Below, piece by piece: positions 50,268-58,701 of a stretch of 64,000 bases of DNA. Location: NCBI GenBank assembly GCA_020638365.1, contig JACKIQ010000004.1:1-64000 (forward strand). Direction: 5' to 3'. Both the position numbers and the translations under genes were made by a program. How positions within the stretch are numbered: position 1 is the stretch's first letter; each line of letters begins with the position of its first letter. Under the pieces are notes generated by a model. It did not search any database, was not told the DNA's origin, and was given only the letters and a program-made list of their open reading frames with translations. The stretch is from Rhodospirillales bacterium. Its GTDB lineage: Bacteria > Pseudomonadota > Alphaproteobacteria > Micavibrionales > Micavibrionaceae.

Positions 50268-52029
50268 ATGTTCGACGAAAAAAAATCGCATAAAAAGACC
50301 GCCCAAGGCACGCAGTGGAACAAGGACAGATTAGTCAGCCGCTACGTCACCGAAGGCCCGAAATCGGCTCCCCACCGCTCTTATTATTACGCGATGGGCA
50401 TGACCGAGCAGGAAATCCACCAGCCTCTGGTCGGCGTGGCGACCTGCTGGAACGAGGCCGCGCCCTGTAACATCGCCCTGAACCGTCAGGCCCAGTCGGT
50501 GAAAAAAGGCGTCTCCGAATCCGGCGCCACCCCCCGCGAATTCACGACCATCACCGTAACAGACGGCATTGCGATGGGGCACGAGGGCATGCGCTCCTCG
50601 CTCGTATCCCGTGACGTGATCGCGGATTCTGTCGAACTCACCATGCGCGGCCACTGTTATGACGCGCTCGTCGGCCCTCGCCGGATGCGATAAATCCCTG
50701 CCGGGCATGATGATGGTGATGATCCGCCTGAACGTGCCCAGCGTCTTCATGTATGGCGGCACCATCCTGCCGGGAAAGTTCCGCGGCAAGGATGTTGATG
50801 TCGTCAACGTCTTCGAAGCCGTTGGCCAGCACGCCGCCGGAACCATGTCGGACGAAGACCTGCACGAATTGGAATGTGTGGCCTGCCCGTCCGCAGGAGC
50901 GTGTGGGGGGCAGTTTACCGCCAACACGATGGCCTGCGTCTCCGAAGCCATAGGCCTCGCCCTTCCCAATTCCGCCGGCGCCCCCGCGCCCTACGAAAGC
51001 CGCGATGAATACGCGCAGGCCTCCGGGCAGGCGGTCGTCGAACTCATCCGCAGTGGCGGCCCGCGCCCCCGCGATATCGTCACCCGTAAGGCGCTGGAAA
51101 ACGCGGCCGCCATCGTCGCGGCGACAGGCGGCTCGACCAACGCGGCGCTGCACCTGCCTGCATTGGCGCACGAAGCAGGGATTGAATTCAATCTCTTCCA
51201 CGTCGCCGAGATTTTCAAAAAGACTCCCTATATCGGCAACCTCCGCCCCGGCGGCAAATACGTCGCCAAGGACCTCTTCGATGTCGGCGGGGTCGGCGTG
51301 GTGCTCAAGGAACTCCTCGATCACGGCTTCATCCATGGCGACTGCATCACGGTGACTGGCAAGACGATTGCCGAAAACCTGAAGGACGTACAATTCCCGG
51401 AAAATCAGGATGTCGTCTACCCGGTCAAAAAACCGATCTACCCCACGGGCGGCGTTGTTGGCCTGAAGGGCAACCTCGCTCCCGACGGCGCGATCGTGAA
51501 AATCGCGGGCATGAAGGATCTGGTTTTCGAAGGACCCGCCCGCGTCTTCGACGGCGAGGAAGCCTGCTTTAACGCGGTCCAGAAAAAAGAATACAAGGAT
51601 GGCGATGTCCTTGTCATCCGCTACGAAGGGCCGAAAGGAGGCCCCGGTATGCGCGAAATGCTCTCCACCACCGCGGCTCTGTACGGGCAGGGGACGGGCG
51701 GCAAGGTCGCCCTCATAACGGACGGGCGCTTCTCCGGCGGCACGCGCGGTTTCTGCATCGGGCATGTCGGCCCGGAAGCGGCGGTCGGCGGCCCCATCGC
51801 GCTGATTAAAGACGGCGATATGATCCGCATCGACGCCGAAAAGGGCACGCTGGATGTGGCCCTGAGCGACGAAGAACTGGAAAAGCGCCGCAAGGACTGG
51901 AAGCCCCGCGCCAATAACTATAATTCCGGCGCGCTCTGGAAATACGCCCAGCTCGTCGGCCCGGCCCACGAAGGCGCAGTCACCCATCCCGGCGCAAAGG
52001 ACGAAACGCATGTTTTCGTCGATTTGTAA
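50268..52029 (+). pseudogene. ilvD: Dihydroxy-acid dehydratase interrupted by a one-base insertion
   Basis: Iron-sulfur enzyme of branched-chain amino acid synthesis. The first frame (50268-50693) gives 141 residues ending GHCYDALVG-PRRMR. The second frame (from ~50677 to 52029) resumes at LAGCDKSLPGMMM. Together they make a full-length IlvD with cluster ligands in CWNEAAPCN, AGCDKSLPG and CPSAGACGGQFTANTMA. Removing one C from the CCC run at 50675-50677 restores GGC-CTC-GCC (Gly-Leu-Ala). The rest is well conserved. This is either a sequencing error or a recent mutation. ilvE is elsewhere in the window. Confidence 0.9.
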
Positions 52030-52190
52030 TCGCCCGTAAAAAAGCGTTAAAATACGGTAGGACCTGAACCTTTTGGGGATAGCCTAGGGAGGAAAGAGTG
52101 TTTTCGTTGCACAAACCAGCCACCCGTGCGAAGCCTTATTAACGGGAGTCAGTTTCTCCGAAAACGACACTAACAGCTTTTGGCCTCATC

Positions 52191-53882
52191 ATGAACGGGT
52201 TGGGATTCCGCAAGGGTTTCTGGTTATTTTTTTGTGTGTGCGTGCTCGGCACCTCTGTTGCCGTGGAGCCCGTACGGGCGGAAAACCGGGGCTATCTCGG
52301 AGAATACGGCGCTGCGAAGGATCAGCCGCACGAAATAACCCTGATAGATCGCGGTTCGATTGAGGATTTTTATTCCGGAAGGAACGGGGAGCCGTTCTGG
52401 ATAAAAGGTGTCCGCCTGAACAGGAATGCGGAAACTCTGATCAAGGCGCTGGATGAATCCTGGACGCACGGCCTCAATCCGGAAACCTACCATCTCTCTG
52501 TAATAAACGAAATCACGCACGGTAAGGCCCGCAACCGCCAGCGCCTTCCCTTAAAGCCCGAAGCCGTCATGACCTTTGAATTGATGTTGACCGATGCTTA
52601 TATGCGTTATGTGCGGGACTTATCGGGAATGCGCGTAAGTGCGGCCGGTGTGGATCTGGAGGCCGGCCATTGGCGTCAGGCTTTGCGACCGGCCGAAGCT
52701 CTGGTTCTATTGGAAGGCGAAAGGGGGGATGAGGAAAAACTTCGCTATGCCCTTGATTATGTCGCCCCGAAAGGCGCGACCTATTTGGCTCTTCAGGCGG
52801 AGCTGATCCGCTTGGCCGAACAGCTTCAAAAAGAACCGGAGTTGATTATCGAGCAGGTCAGTCTCAATCATCCGCTCTTCCCCGGCCGCTCGCATAAGGA
52901 AGTGCCGAAATTACGCCGGCGCTTCGGCATAGGGGCGCCAGCGGGCGAAGAAACGAACTACGTCTACGATGTGAAATTGATGGAGGCTGTGAAGGATTTT
53001 CAGGCCAAAAAAGGCCTCAGCCCTGATGGTGTCATCGGCACGAAAACCCTTTATGCCCTCAACCAGGGCCTCGCTGATCGCGTTATTCAACTGGCGCTCA
53101 ATCTCGAACGCCTGCGCTGGATGCCCCCGGAAACCGCCCGCCGCGTAATCATGGTAAACTTGCCCTCCGCCACGCTCTGGGCGCTGGAGGAAGGGAAACC
53201 AGTGTTGGAAATGCCGGTCATCGTGGGCCGCCCCAAGCGCGCGACCCCGTCCTTCCGCACCAACATCGTCGGCGTACGCTTTAACCCGGCATGGACGGTC
53301 CCGCCGACGATCCAGAAAGAGGACATCCTCCCCAAGCTGATCGAGGATCCCGGCGTGCTTGTTGATCGCGGCATGGAACTCTACAGCGGCTACGGCGCGG
53401 ATGCGCAGACACTTGACCCGAAAAGCGTGGACTGGGCCGCTATGACCCCCGCGGAGTATAAGGCGGTGCGGATTGTTCAGGTCCCCGGAGCGAACAACCC
53501 CCTCGGACGTATCCGGATATTGATGCCTAACCGCCACAACATCTATCTCCACGATACCAACGACCGGAAACTTTTTTCCCGCTCCGACCGGGCGCAGTCT
53601 TCGGGCTGCATCCGTCTTCAGGAGCCTGAGAAACTGGCATCCTTCATCCTGTCCACAAGAAAGGGTTGGACGGATGACGGGCTGAATAAATACCTGAAGG
53701 AAAAAAAGACACGCGATGTCATGATCCCTGATAACATTCCTGTCTACCTTCTATACAACACGGCATGGATCGGACCCCAGGGACAGGTGGTTTTTGGAGA
53801 GGATTTATACGGGTACGACAAAAAGCTATTCTCCTCCCTTGTCAAGTTGAAAGGCATATTTCTTCCGGGAAAAAGACTGTAA
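52191..53882 (+). CDS. L,D-transpeptidase, YcbB-like
   Basis: A 563-residue periplasmic enzyme that makes 3-3 peptidoglycan crosslinks. A signal peptide (LFFCVCVLGTSVAVEPVRA) is followed by an N-terminal scaffold region and a peptidoglycan-binding domain (~250-300: DVKLMEAVKDFQAKKGLSPDGVIGTKTL). The YkuD catalytic domain has MNLPSATLW-type strands and the motif HDTNDRKLF...SSGCIRLQ with nucleophile Cys473. The layout matches E. coli LdtD (YcbB). The DUF882 gene that follows is a common neighbour. Confidence 0.92.
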   Translation: MNGLGFRKGFWLFFCVCVLGTSVAVEPVRAENRGYLGEYGAAKDQPHEITLIDRGSIEDFYSGRNGEPFWIKGVRLNRNAETLIKALDESWTHGLNPETYHLSVINEITHGKARNRQRLPLKPEAVMTFELMLTDAYMRYVRDLSGMRVSAAGVDLEAGHWRQALRPAEALVLLEGERGDEEKLRYALDYVAPKGATYLALQAELIRLAEQLQKEPELIIEQVSLNHPLFPGRSHKEVPKLRRRFGIGAPAGEETNYVYDVKLMEAVKDFQAKKGLSPDGVIGTKTLYALNQGLADRVIQLALNLERLRWMPPETARRVIMVNLPSATLWALEEGKPVLEMPVIVGRPKRATPSFRTNIVGVRFNPAWTVPPTIQKEDILPKLIEDPGVLVDRGMELYSGYGADAQTLDPKSVDWAAMTPAEYKAVRIVQVPGANNPLGRIRILMPNRHNIYLHDTNDRKLFSRSDRAQSSGCIRLQEPEKLASFILSTRKGWTDDGLNKYLKEKKTRDVMIPDNIPVYLLYNTAWIGPQGQVVFGEDLYGYDKKLFSSLVKLKGIFLPGKRL

Positions 53883-54085
53883 ATCAGTATAAATGGTGGA
53901 TAAGTCCGCAGTAAATAAGGGATACGTATCGTTTATTTAACGTATTAGGCCCGAAAAGATGTAAAACTGATTCGTTTTACACTTTACTCTGAACAGAAAT
54001 TCGGTTACGACTATTGCTTCCCGGCCGGCGTAGCATAATGCGTTGTTCTTTACCTTGAAGAAATATAGAAAATGCGAGGGATTTC

Positions 54086-54682
54086 ATGCTGAGCAGTATT
54101 ATCGAAACAGAAGAACCCGGGCAAAGGCTCAATCTCGACAGGCGGGATATCGTCAAGATGGGGTTGGGCACTTTGGTGGCTTCCGTTTTGCCTTTATTTC
54201 CTGTGCGTTCGGCTTTTGCATATGGTTACGACAAGTATAAATCCTGGAAAATTTCCTTCCGCCACGCTCACACGGGCGAGAGCTTTTCCGGTGTCTATCG
54301 CGTCGGTGATAAATATTTGCCGGAAGCGTTTGAAAGAATGAATTATGTCCTCCGCGACTTCCGCACGGCCGAAGTCTTTCCGATGGACCCGCGCGTGATT
54401 GACATCCTCTCGCTCTTGTACGATCGCGTCGATGCGACGGAATCCTATCAGGTTCTCTCCGGCTACCGCAGCCCGAAAACAAATGCCATGCTGCGCTCGG
54501 GTTCATCCGGCGTCGCGCGGAACTCCTTCCACATGTACGGGCAGGCTATTGACATCCGCATCCCCGGTCAGAATACGAAGACAGTCCGGAACACCGCTCT
54601 TGACCTTCGCGCGGGCGGCGTCGGTTATTACCCGCGCAGCAATTTTGTCCATGTTGACACCGGCAAGGTTCGAAGCTGGTAA
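54086..54682 (+). CDS. DUF882/YcbK-type peptidase M15-like protein, Tat-type signal
   Basis: A 198-residue protein of the YcbK/DUF882 family related to D-Ala-D-Ala carboxypeptidases. The N-terminus has DRRDIVKMGLGTLVASVLP, a twin-arginine-like motif before the hydrophobic core. The zinc-site motifs are SGYRSP and the HMYGQAIDIRIPG and HVDTGKVRSW segments. It likely trims or modifies peptidoglycan. It follows the L,D-transpeptidase after about 200 bases, as in E. coli ycbB-ycbK. An intrinsic terminator comes after the stop. Confidence 0.92.
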   Translation: MLSSIIETEEPGQRLNLDRRDIVKMGLGTLVASVLPLFPVRSAFAYGYDKYKSWKISFRHAHTGESFSGVYRVGDKYLPEAFERMNYVLRDFRTAEVFPMDPRVIDILSLLYDRVDATESYQVLSGYRSPKTNAMLRSGSSGVARNSFHMYGQAIDIRIPGQNTKTVRNTALDLRAGGVGYYPRSNFVHVDTGKVRSW

Positions 54683-54708
54683 TCTTTCAACAAAGATGAT
54701 AGGAAAAC

Positions 54709-54729
54709 GGGGCCACACGGCCCTTTTTT
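54709..54729 (+). terminator. Intrinsic terminator after the DUF882 gene
   Basis: GGGCC (54710-54714) pairs with GGCCC (54719-54723) around ACAC, followed by six T residues (54724-54729). It lies 28 bases after the stop at 54682. Confidence 0.85.
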
Positions 54730-54756
54730 CATAACGCGTGGCGGGAGAGTAAAGAA

Positions 54757-55269
54757 GTGATAATCATTGGGTTGGGAGCAAACTTGCCCGGAAAATACGG
54801 CACGCCCGAACTGGCGGTGCAGGCTGCTCTTGATGGTCTGAATGAAGACCCGGATATAGATGTTTTAAGCGTGTCCTCGATCTGGCATAGCGCCCCCGTA
54901 CCTGCGTCGGATCAGCCTTGGTACGCGAACGCCGTATGCACGGTAAGCACAAACCTGCCACCAGGAGAATTGCTCGCCCGCCTCAAAAAAATGGAAGCCG
55001 GCGCTGGCAGGGAAGTCAGGGAGCGCAACGCCGCCCGCGTTCTCGATCTCGACATCCTCGCTTACAATAACGTCATTTCAATGGAACCGCCTGTGCTGCC
55101 GCATCCCCGTATGCACGAACGCGCGTTCGTACTCCTCCCTTTAAAGGAAATAGCGCCCGATTGGGTTCATCCTGCCCTCGAATGTCCTCTGCCTGAACTG
55201 ATTGAAGCGCTGCCGCAGGATCAGGAAATACGGCGCGGCGAAAAGCTGATGATACAGACATTGATATGA
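54757..55269 (+). CDS. folK: 2-amino-4-hydroxy-6-hydroxymethyldihydropteridine diphosphokinase
   Basis: HPPK (170 residues) of folate synthesis, transferring pyrophosphate to hydroxymethyldihydropterin. It shows LGANLPGKYGTPELAVQAALDGL, WYANAVCTVSTNLPPGELL, VRERNAARVLDLDILAY and LPHPRMHERAFVLLPLKEIAPDWVHP. The start is GTG, with GGGAGAG nine bases upstream; no suitable ATG is near. The stop overlaps folP, making a folK-folP operon. Confidence 0.95.
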   Translation: MIIIGLGANLPGKYGTPELAVQAALDGLNEDPDIDVLSVSSIWHSAPVPASDQPWYANAVCTVSTNLPPGELLARLKKMEAGAGREVRERNAARVLDLDILAYNNVISMEPPVLPHPRMHERAFVLLPLKEIAPDWVHPALECPLPELIEALPQDQEIRRGEKLMIQTLI

Positions 55270-56111
55270 ACAGCGATCAGTCCGCCACACAAAAACTCAA
55301 ACGCCTGATAACCTCCGGCCCGGTCGTCATGGGAATCTTGAACGTCACGCCCGACAGCTTTTCCGACGGCGGCCTTCACAACGATAAAAAAACAGCCGTG
55401 CAGAGAGCGCGGCGGATGATGGAGCAGGGCGCACATATCATCGACATCGGTGGTGAATCCACGCGCCCCGGCGCTCAAACTGTGAGCGTCGAGGAAGAAA
55501 TTCGCCGCACCGTTCCGGTCATAGAAGCGTTAAAGGACGGCGGCGCTCTCCTTTCCATCGACACCCGCAACGCCCGGACCATGCGCGCGGCTCTCGATGC
55601 GGGCGCACACATCATCAACGATGTTACCGCCCTCACGCACGATCCGCGCAGCATGGATGTCGCGATTAGTGCAGACGTTCCCGTCTGCCTGATGCATATG
55701 AAAGGCACGCCGCAAACCATGCAAGCCGCGCCCGAATATGAAAACGTGGTGGATGAGGTGAAAAACTATCTTCTGGGTCGCGCCGCGGAGGGCATGAAGT
55801 CTGGAATAAAAAAAGAAAACATCATTCTTGATCCGGGCATCGGATTCGGAAAGACGCCCGCGCATAACATCCGGCTTCTGCAAAACCTCGAAGCGTTTAC
55901 AAAAACAGGCTTCCCTGTTCTGCTCGGCGCATCGCGTAAAAGCTTTATCGAAAAAATCTGTGCCGACGGCTCATCGGCGGACCAAAGAGTCGGCGGTTCC
56001 ATCGCAGCCGTCATAAGGGGAGCCGAAGCGGGGGTAAAAATTTTTCGTGTCCACGATGTCCGTGAAACGGTGCAGGCTCTGAAAATCTGGTCGGCCATAC
56101 AATCAACTTAA
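55266..56111 (+). CDS. folP: Dihydropteroate synthase
   Basis: DHPS (281 residues) that joins p-aminobenzoate to the pterin pyrophosphate. Core motifs are VMGILNVTPDSFSDGG, IIDIGGESTRPGA, LSIDTRNA, IINDVTAL, PVCLMHMKGTPQTM, LDPGIGFGKTPAHN and LLGASRKSFI, followed by KIFRVHDV near the end. It is translationally coupled to folK (ATGA). It is the sulfonamide target; no unusual residue was noted by eye. Confidence 0.97.
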   Translation: MNSDQSATQKLKRLITSGPVVMGILNVTPDSFSDGGLHNDKKTAVQRARRMMEQGAHIIDIGGESTRPGAQTVSVEEEIRRTVPVIEALKDGGALLSIDTRNARTMRAALDAGAHIINDVTALTHDPRSMDVAISADVPVCLMHMKGTPQTMQAAPEYENVVDEVKNYLLGRAAEGMKSGIKKENIILDPGIGFGKTPAHNIRLLQNLEAFTKTGFPVLLGASRKSFIEKICADGSSADQRVGGSIAAVIRGAEAGVKIFRVHDVRETVQALKIWSAIQST

Positions 56112-56118
56112 GCTCTCA

Positions 56119-56178
56119 GTCATTCCCTCACCCTACTGTCATTCCCGCGCCCTCTTGTCATTCCCGCGCAGGCGGGAA
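56119..56178. repeat. Three degenerate 19-base tandem repeats with hairpin
   Basis: GTCATTCCC begins at 56119, 56138 and 56157, a 19-base period. Copies 2 and 3 share TGTCATTCCCGCGC. The last copy forms a hairpin TTCCCGC-GCAG-GCGGGAA (56161-56178). The convergent gap from 56112 to 56384 holds no gene. Further on it contains several GGACTAA words (56259, 56268, 56302). It resembles a REP-like intergenic element. Confidence 0.75.
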
Positions 56179-56384
56179 ACCGGACTGCCGCCAAATTTGC
56201 CAAAAACAGCGAAAAATTTTAAAATGCGTGTCTAAACAAAGCTCTGTCCGCTCAGACCGGACTAACAGGACTAAGTTCATTTAGGAAAAAAGCCGGAAAG
56301 TGGACTAAGTGCGAACATCCTAAACATTTGTTTTTAAATGACCGCTACAAAAAATCCTCTGTTATGAAACAAAGGTCCGCGGAC

Positions 56385-57032
56385 TTAGCCCGCATTTGAA
56401 AGCGTCGTGACAAACTCGCCGGAATCGTAAACATCGCTGCGCTCGCGCACGCACGCGCCGTTCTCCATCCGGTAATTCCATACCGCCCATGGAAAAATCT
56501 TTTTCGCGGGTTCGGGCACAAATTCGTAAAGCTCGCAATTCTTGAACACGCCGGGAATCTTGAGACCGTAAATCATGCCCAGCCCACGGAACACCCCGCC
56601 GTGACTAACGATCATGACCGGCCCTTCGTGGGTGTTCAGCGCATGGCTCTTCGCGCGCTTAAGCCGCTTGGCGAACGCTGCGAACGTTTCGCCGTTCGGC
56701 GGGTCTTCCCACCCGCGCAGCAACGGGCTGCAAATCTCGTAAGGCTGCCCCTCCCAGTCCCCCGCATGGAGTTCGGCAAGCCCCGGATCTTCATGGATTG
56801 GCGCGTTCAGAACCTCGTTCAGGATTTGTGCCGTATCCCGCGCCCGCGAAAGGTGACTGTGCACGACGGTGCGCGGACGGATATCAAGCTGCTCAAGAAT
56901 TTCCTTGGCCTCGTGCGCCTGCTTTAGTCCCGTATGGTTTAAAGGGGAATCAAGGCTCCCTGCCATAATTTTGGACGCGTTGGCTTCCGTCTCTCCGTGC
57001 CTGATCATGTAGAATTGTCGTGAAGGCAGCAT
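56385..57032 (-). CDS. Histidine phosphatase family protein
   Basis: A 215-residue phosphoglycerate-mutase-like phosphatase. The catalytic RHGETEANASKIMAG is at residues ~11-25, with SRARDTAQIL, LAELHAGDWEG and VSHGGVFRGL. The substrate is unknown, as usual for this family; candidates are small phosphates such as alpha-ribazole phosphate, but no pathway link is visible. It is 12 bases downstream of the aspartate dehydrogenase gene on the same strand, so the two probably form an operon. Confidence 0.9.
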   Translation of the reverse strand: MLPSRQFYMIRHGETEANASKIMAGSLDSPLNHTGLKQAHEAKEILEQLDIRPRTVVHSHLSRARDTAQILNEVLNAPIHEDPGLAELHAGDWEGQPYEICSPLLRGWEDPPNGETFAAFAKRLKRAKSHALNTHEGPVMIVSHGGVFRGLGMIYGLKIPGVFKNCELYEFVPEPAKKIFPWAVWNYRMENGACVRERSDVYDSGEFVTTLSNAG

Positions 57033-57044
57033 CCTGAAATTCTC

Positions 57045-57851
57045 CTATCCGATGACGATGGCCCGGCTCATGTCGCGCAGGCAGGTAACGATGCTCTGCG
57101 CGGCCAGAACCGAGCTTTTGGGATTGGCGGGATCGGGCATGTTCTCGATCCGCACGTTCAGCGTGCTGAACGCGGTCGAAACGGAAATCTCGTGCGTGTT
57201 ACCTTTCGCCGCCGGATCGGCCCAGACCTCGACCCGGGTTTTCTCCGGCCCGATCCCGGCAAGGCTGAGCGTAGCGGCAACGTTTACGTTTGCCGGAAAC
57301 GCTCTCGACGCGTCCAGCGCGTTCCCCGAAAAGATGAGGGTTTTTTCGGTAATCCCGGCCAGATCGAGGGCCTTTTCTACGACGTAGGGCGCACCCTCGA
57401 AACCTTTGGGCGGCTTGGTCGAGGCGATCAGGGACCGCTCGATCCCCATCTCCTTCATCGCCTTCACACCGTCCAGCCCGGCGAGCGCGCCGGAGGGAAC
57501 GTAAATTCTGCTGCCTGTACCCTTTTGTTTTTCAAGGATATCCGGATAAAGCAATAGAGCGGCGCTGCTAATCAGGGTCAGCGGTCGCCCGTATTCAAAC
57601 GCCGCATCGGCCAGTGCAGGAACCTGTGTAGCCGGCAGGCATTCCACGATCAGGTCACACTCCCGCGCCAGCGTTTTGAAATCGGCATTCTGGATGCTCA
57701 TATCCCCGTGCCCCTTCAGGTCCGAAATCCGATGAAGGATCAGCCCCTCAATCCCTTCGTCGGAAAGCAACGCGCGGCAGACCGCCCGCCCGATCGCCCC
57801 GACCCCGGCAACGCCAACTTTAAGTTTTAGGAGAGTGTCTGAAGAACGCAT
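57045..57851 (-). CDS. Aspartate dehydrogenase
   Basis: A 268-residue NAD(P)-dependent L-aspartate dehydrogenase (DUF108 family). The N-terminal Rossmann motif is VGVAGVGAIGRAVCRALL. The C-terminal region has PSGALAGLDGVKAM, STKPPKGF, FPANVNVAATLSLAGIGPEKTRVEVWADP and NTHEISV, all typical. Such enzymes form oxaloacetate and ammonia, or iminoaspartate for NAD synthesis. The ATG at 57851 was chosen because homology starts there. The gene is divergent from recO, whose ATG is 50 bases away. Confidence 0.88.
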   Translation of the reverse strand: MRSSDTLLKLKVGVAGVGAIGRAVCRALLSDEGIEGLILHRISDLKGHGDMSIQNADFKTLARECDLIVECLPATQVPALADAAFEYGRPLTLISSAALLLYPDILEKQKGTGSRIYVPSGALAGLDGVKAMKEMGIERSLIASTKPPKGFEGAPYVVEKALDLAGITEKTLIFSGNALDASRAFPANVNVAATLSLAGIGPEKTRVEVWADPAAKGNTHEISVSTAFSTLNVRIENMPDPANPKSSVLAAQSIVTCLRDMSRAIVIG

Positions 57852-57900
57852 CCGTAAAGACTCTGGCCTTTTAACCCGAAAATCACGATACTCAATAAGC

Positions 57901-58665
57901 ATGGAACAGTGGCAAGATCAAGGAATAGTACTCGCCGCCCGCCGTTACGCGGAAAACGGCGCGATTGTCTCCGTACTCACGGAACAGTACGGCCGCCGCG
58001 CCGGTTTTCTTCACGGCGCATACTCGTCCCGCAACCGAGGCGCGATTGAAATCGGAAATACCGTCGATATTGAATGGAAAGCGCGAACCGACGAAAATCT
58101 CGGCACGTTTAAATTCGAACTCCAAAAATGCGGAGCCGCCGGATTTTTGAGCGATCCCCTGAAGCTGGCCGCTCTCCAGTCAGCCTGTGCCCTGTGTGAT
58201 CAGAGCCTGCCCGAGCGCGAAGGGCATCCCGGCCTCTACCGTGGCTTCGTGGCGCTGCTCGAAACCTTCAGAGAGGATATATGGGCGGCAGCGTACGTGA
58301 TATGGGAAATTGCTCTGCTCAAGGAACTCGGCTTTTCGCTGGATCTGACGCGCTGCGCGGCAGGCGGCGATTCAAGAACGCTGGCCTATGTCAGCCCAAA
58401 GACGGGCAGGGCGGTCTGCTACGCCGCAGGAGAAGCTTATAAATCAAGGCTTCTGGACCTCCCATCCTTCCTGAAACCCAATGGCGGTCCGGCGGAAGAG
58501 GAAGACATAATCACGGGTTTGAAACTCACGGGCTATTTTCTGGAACACTGGGCCTTTGCCCACCACAATCATGGAATTCCCGAGGCCAGACGCAGGTTGC
58601 ACTTGCGTTTTGCCGAGCGTTCTGAGAAAACAGAACACTTGCCGCCTTTGAAAGATGCAGGCTAG
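57901..58665 (+). CDS. recO: DNA repair protein RecO
   Basis: RecO (254 residues), which with RecF and RecR loads RecA onto SSB-coated single strands. An N-terminal OB-fold (EQWQDQGIVLAARRYAENGAIVSVLTEQYGRRAGFLHGA) is followed by a helical domain. There is an EIALLKELGFSLDLTRCAAGG segment, where the family often has zinc-binding cysteines; only one cysteine remains here. The start at 57901 fits homology; the longer GTG reading overlaps the divergent gene. parC follows after 36 bases. Confidence 0.93.
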   Translation: MEQWQDQGIVLAARRYAENGAIVSVLTEQYGRRAGFLHGAYSSRNRGAIEIGNTVDIEWKARTDENLGTFKFELQKCGAAGFLSDPLKLAALQSACALCDQSLPEREGHPGLYRGFVALLETFREDIWAAAYVIWEIALLKELGFSLDLTRCAAGGDSRTLAYVSPKTGRAVCYAAGEAYKSRLLDLPSFLKPNGGPAEEEDIITGLKLTGYFLEHWAFAHHNHGIPEARRRLHLRFAERSEKTEHLPPLKDAG

Positions 58666-58701
58666 AACGCTCTTTATGCGTATTGAAAAGTATTGACTGA
58701 T

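Noticed and set aside
50638..52011. 457-codon open frame opposite ilvD
   Set aside because: It is a shadow of a strongly conserved dehydratase, with no ribosome site and no protein-like pattern.
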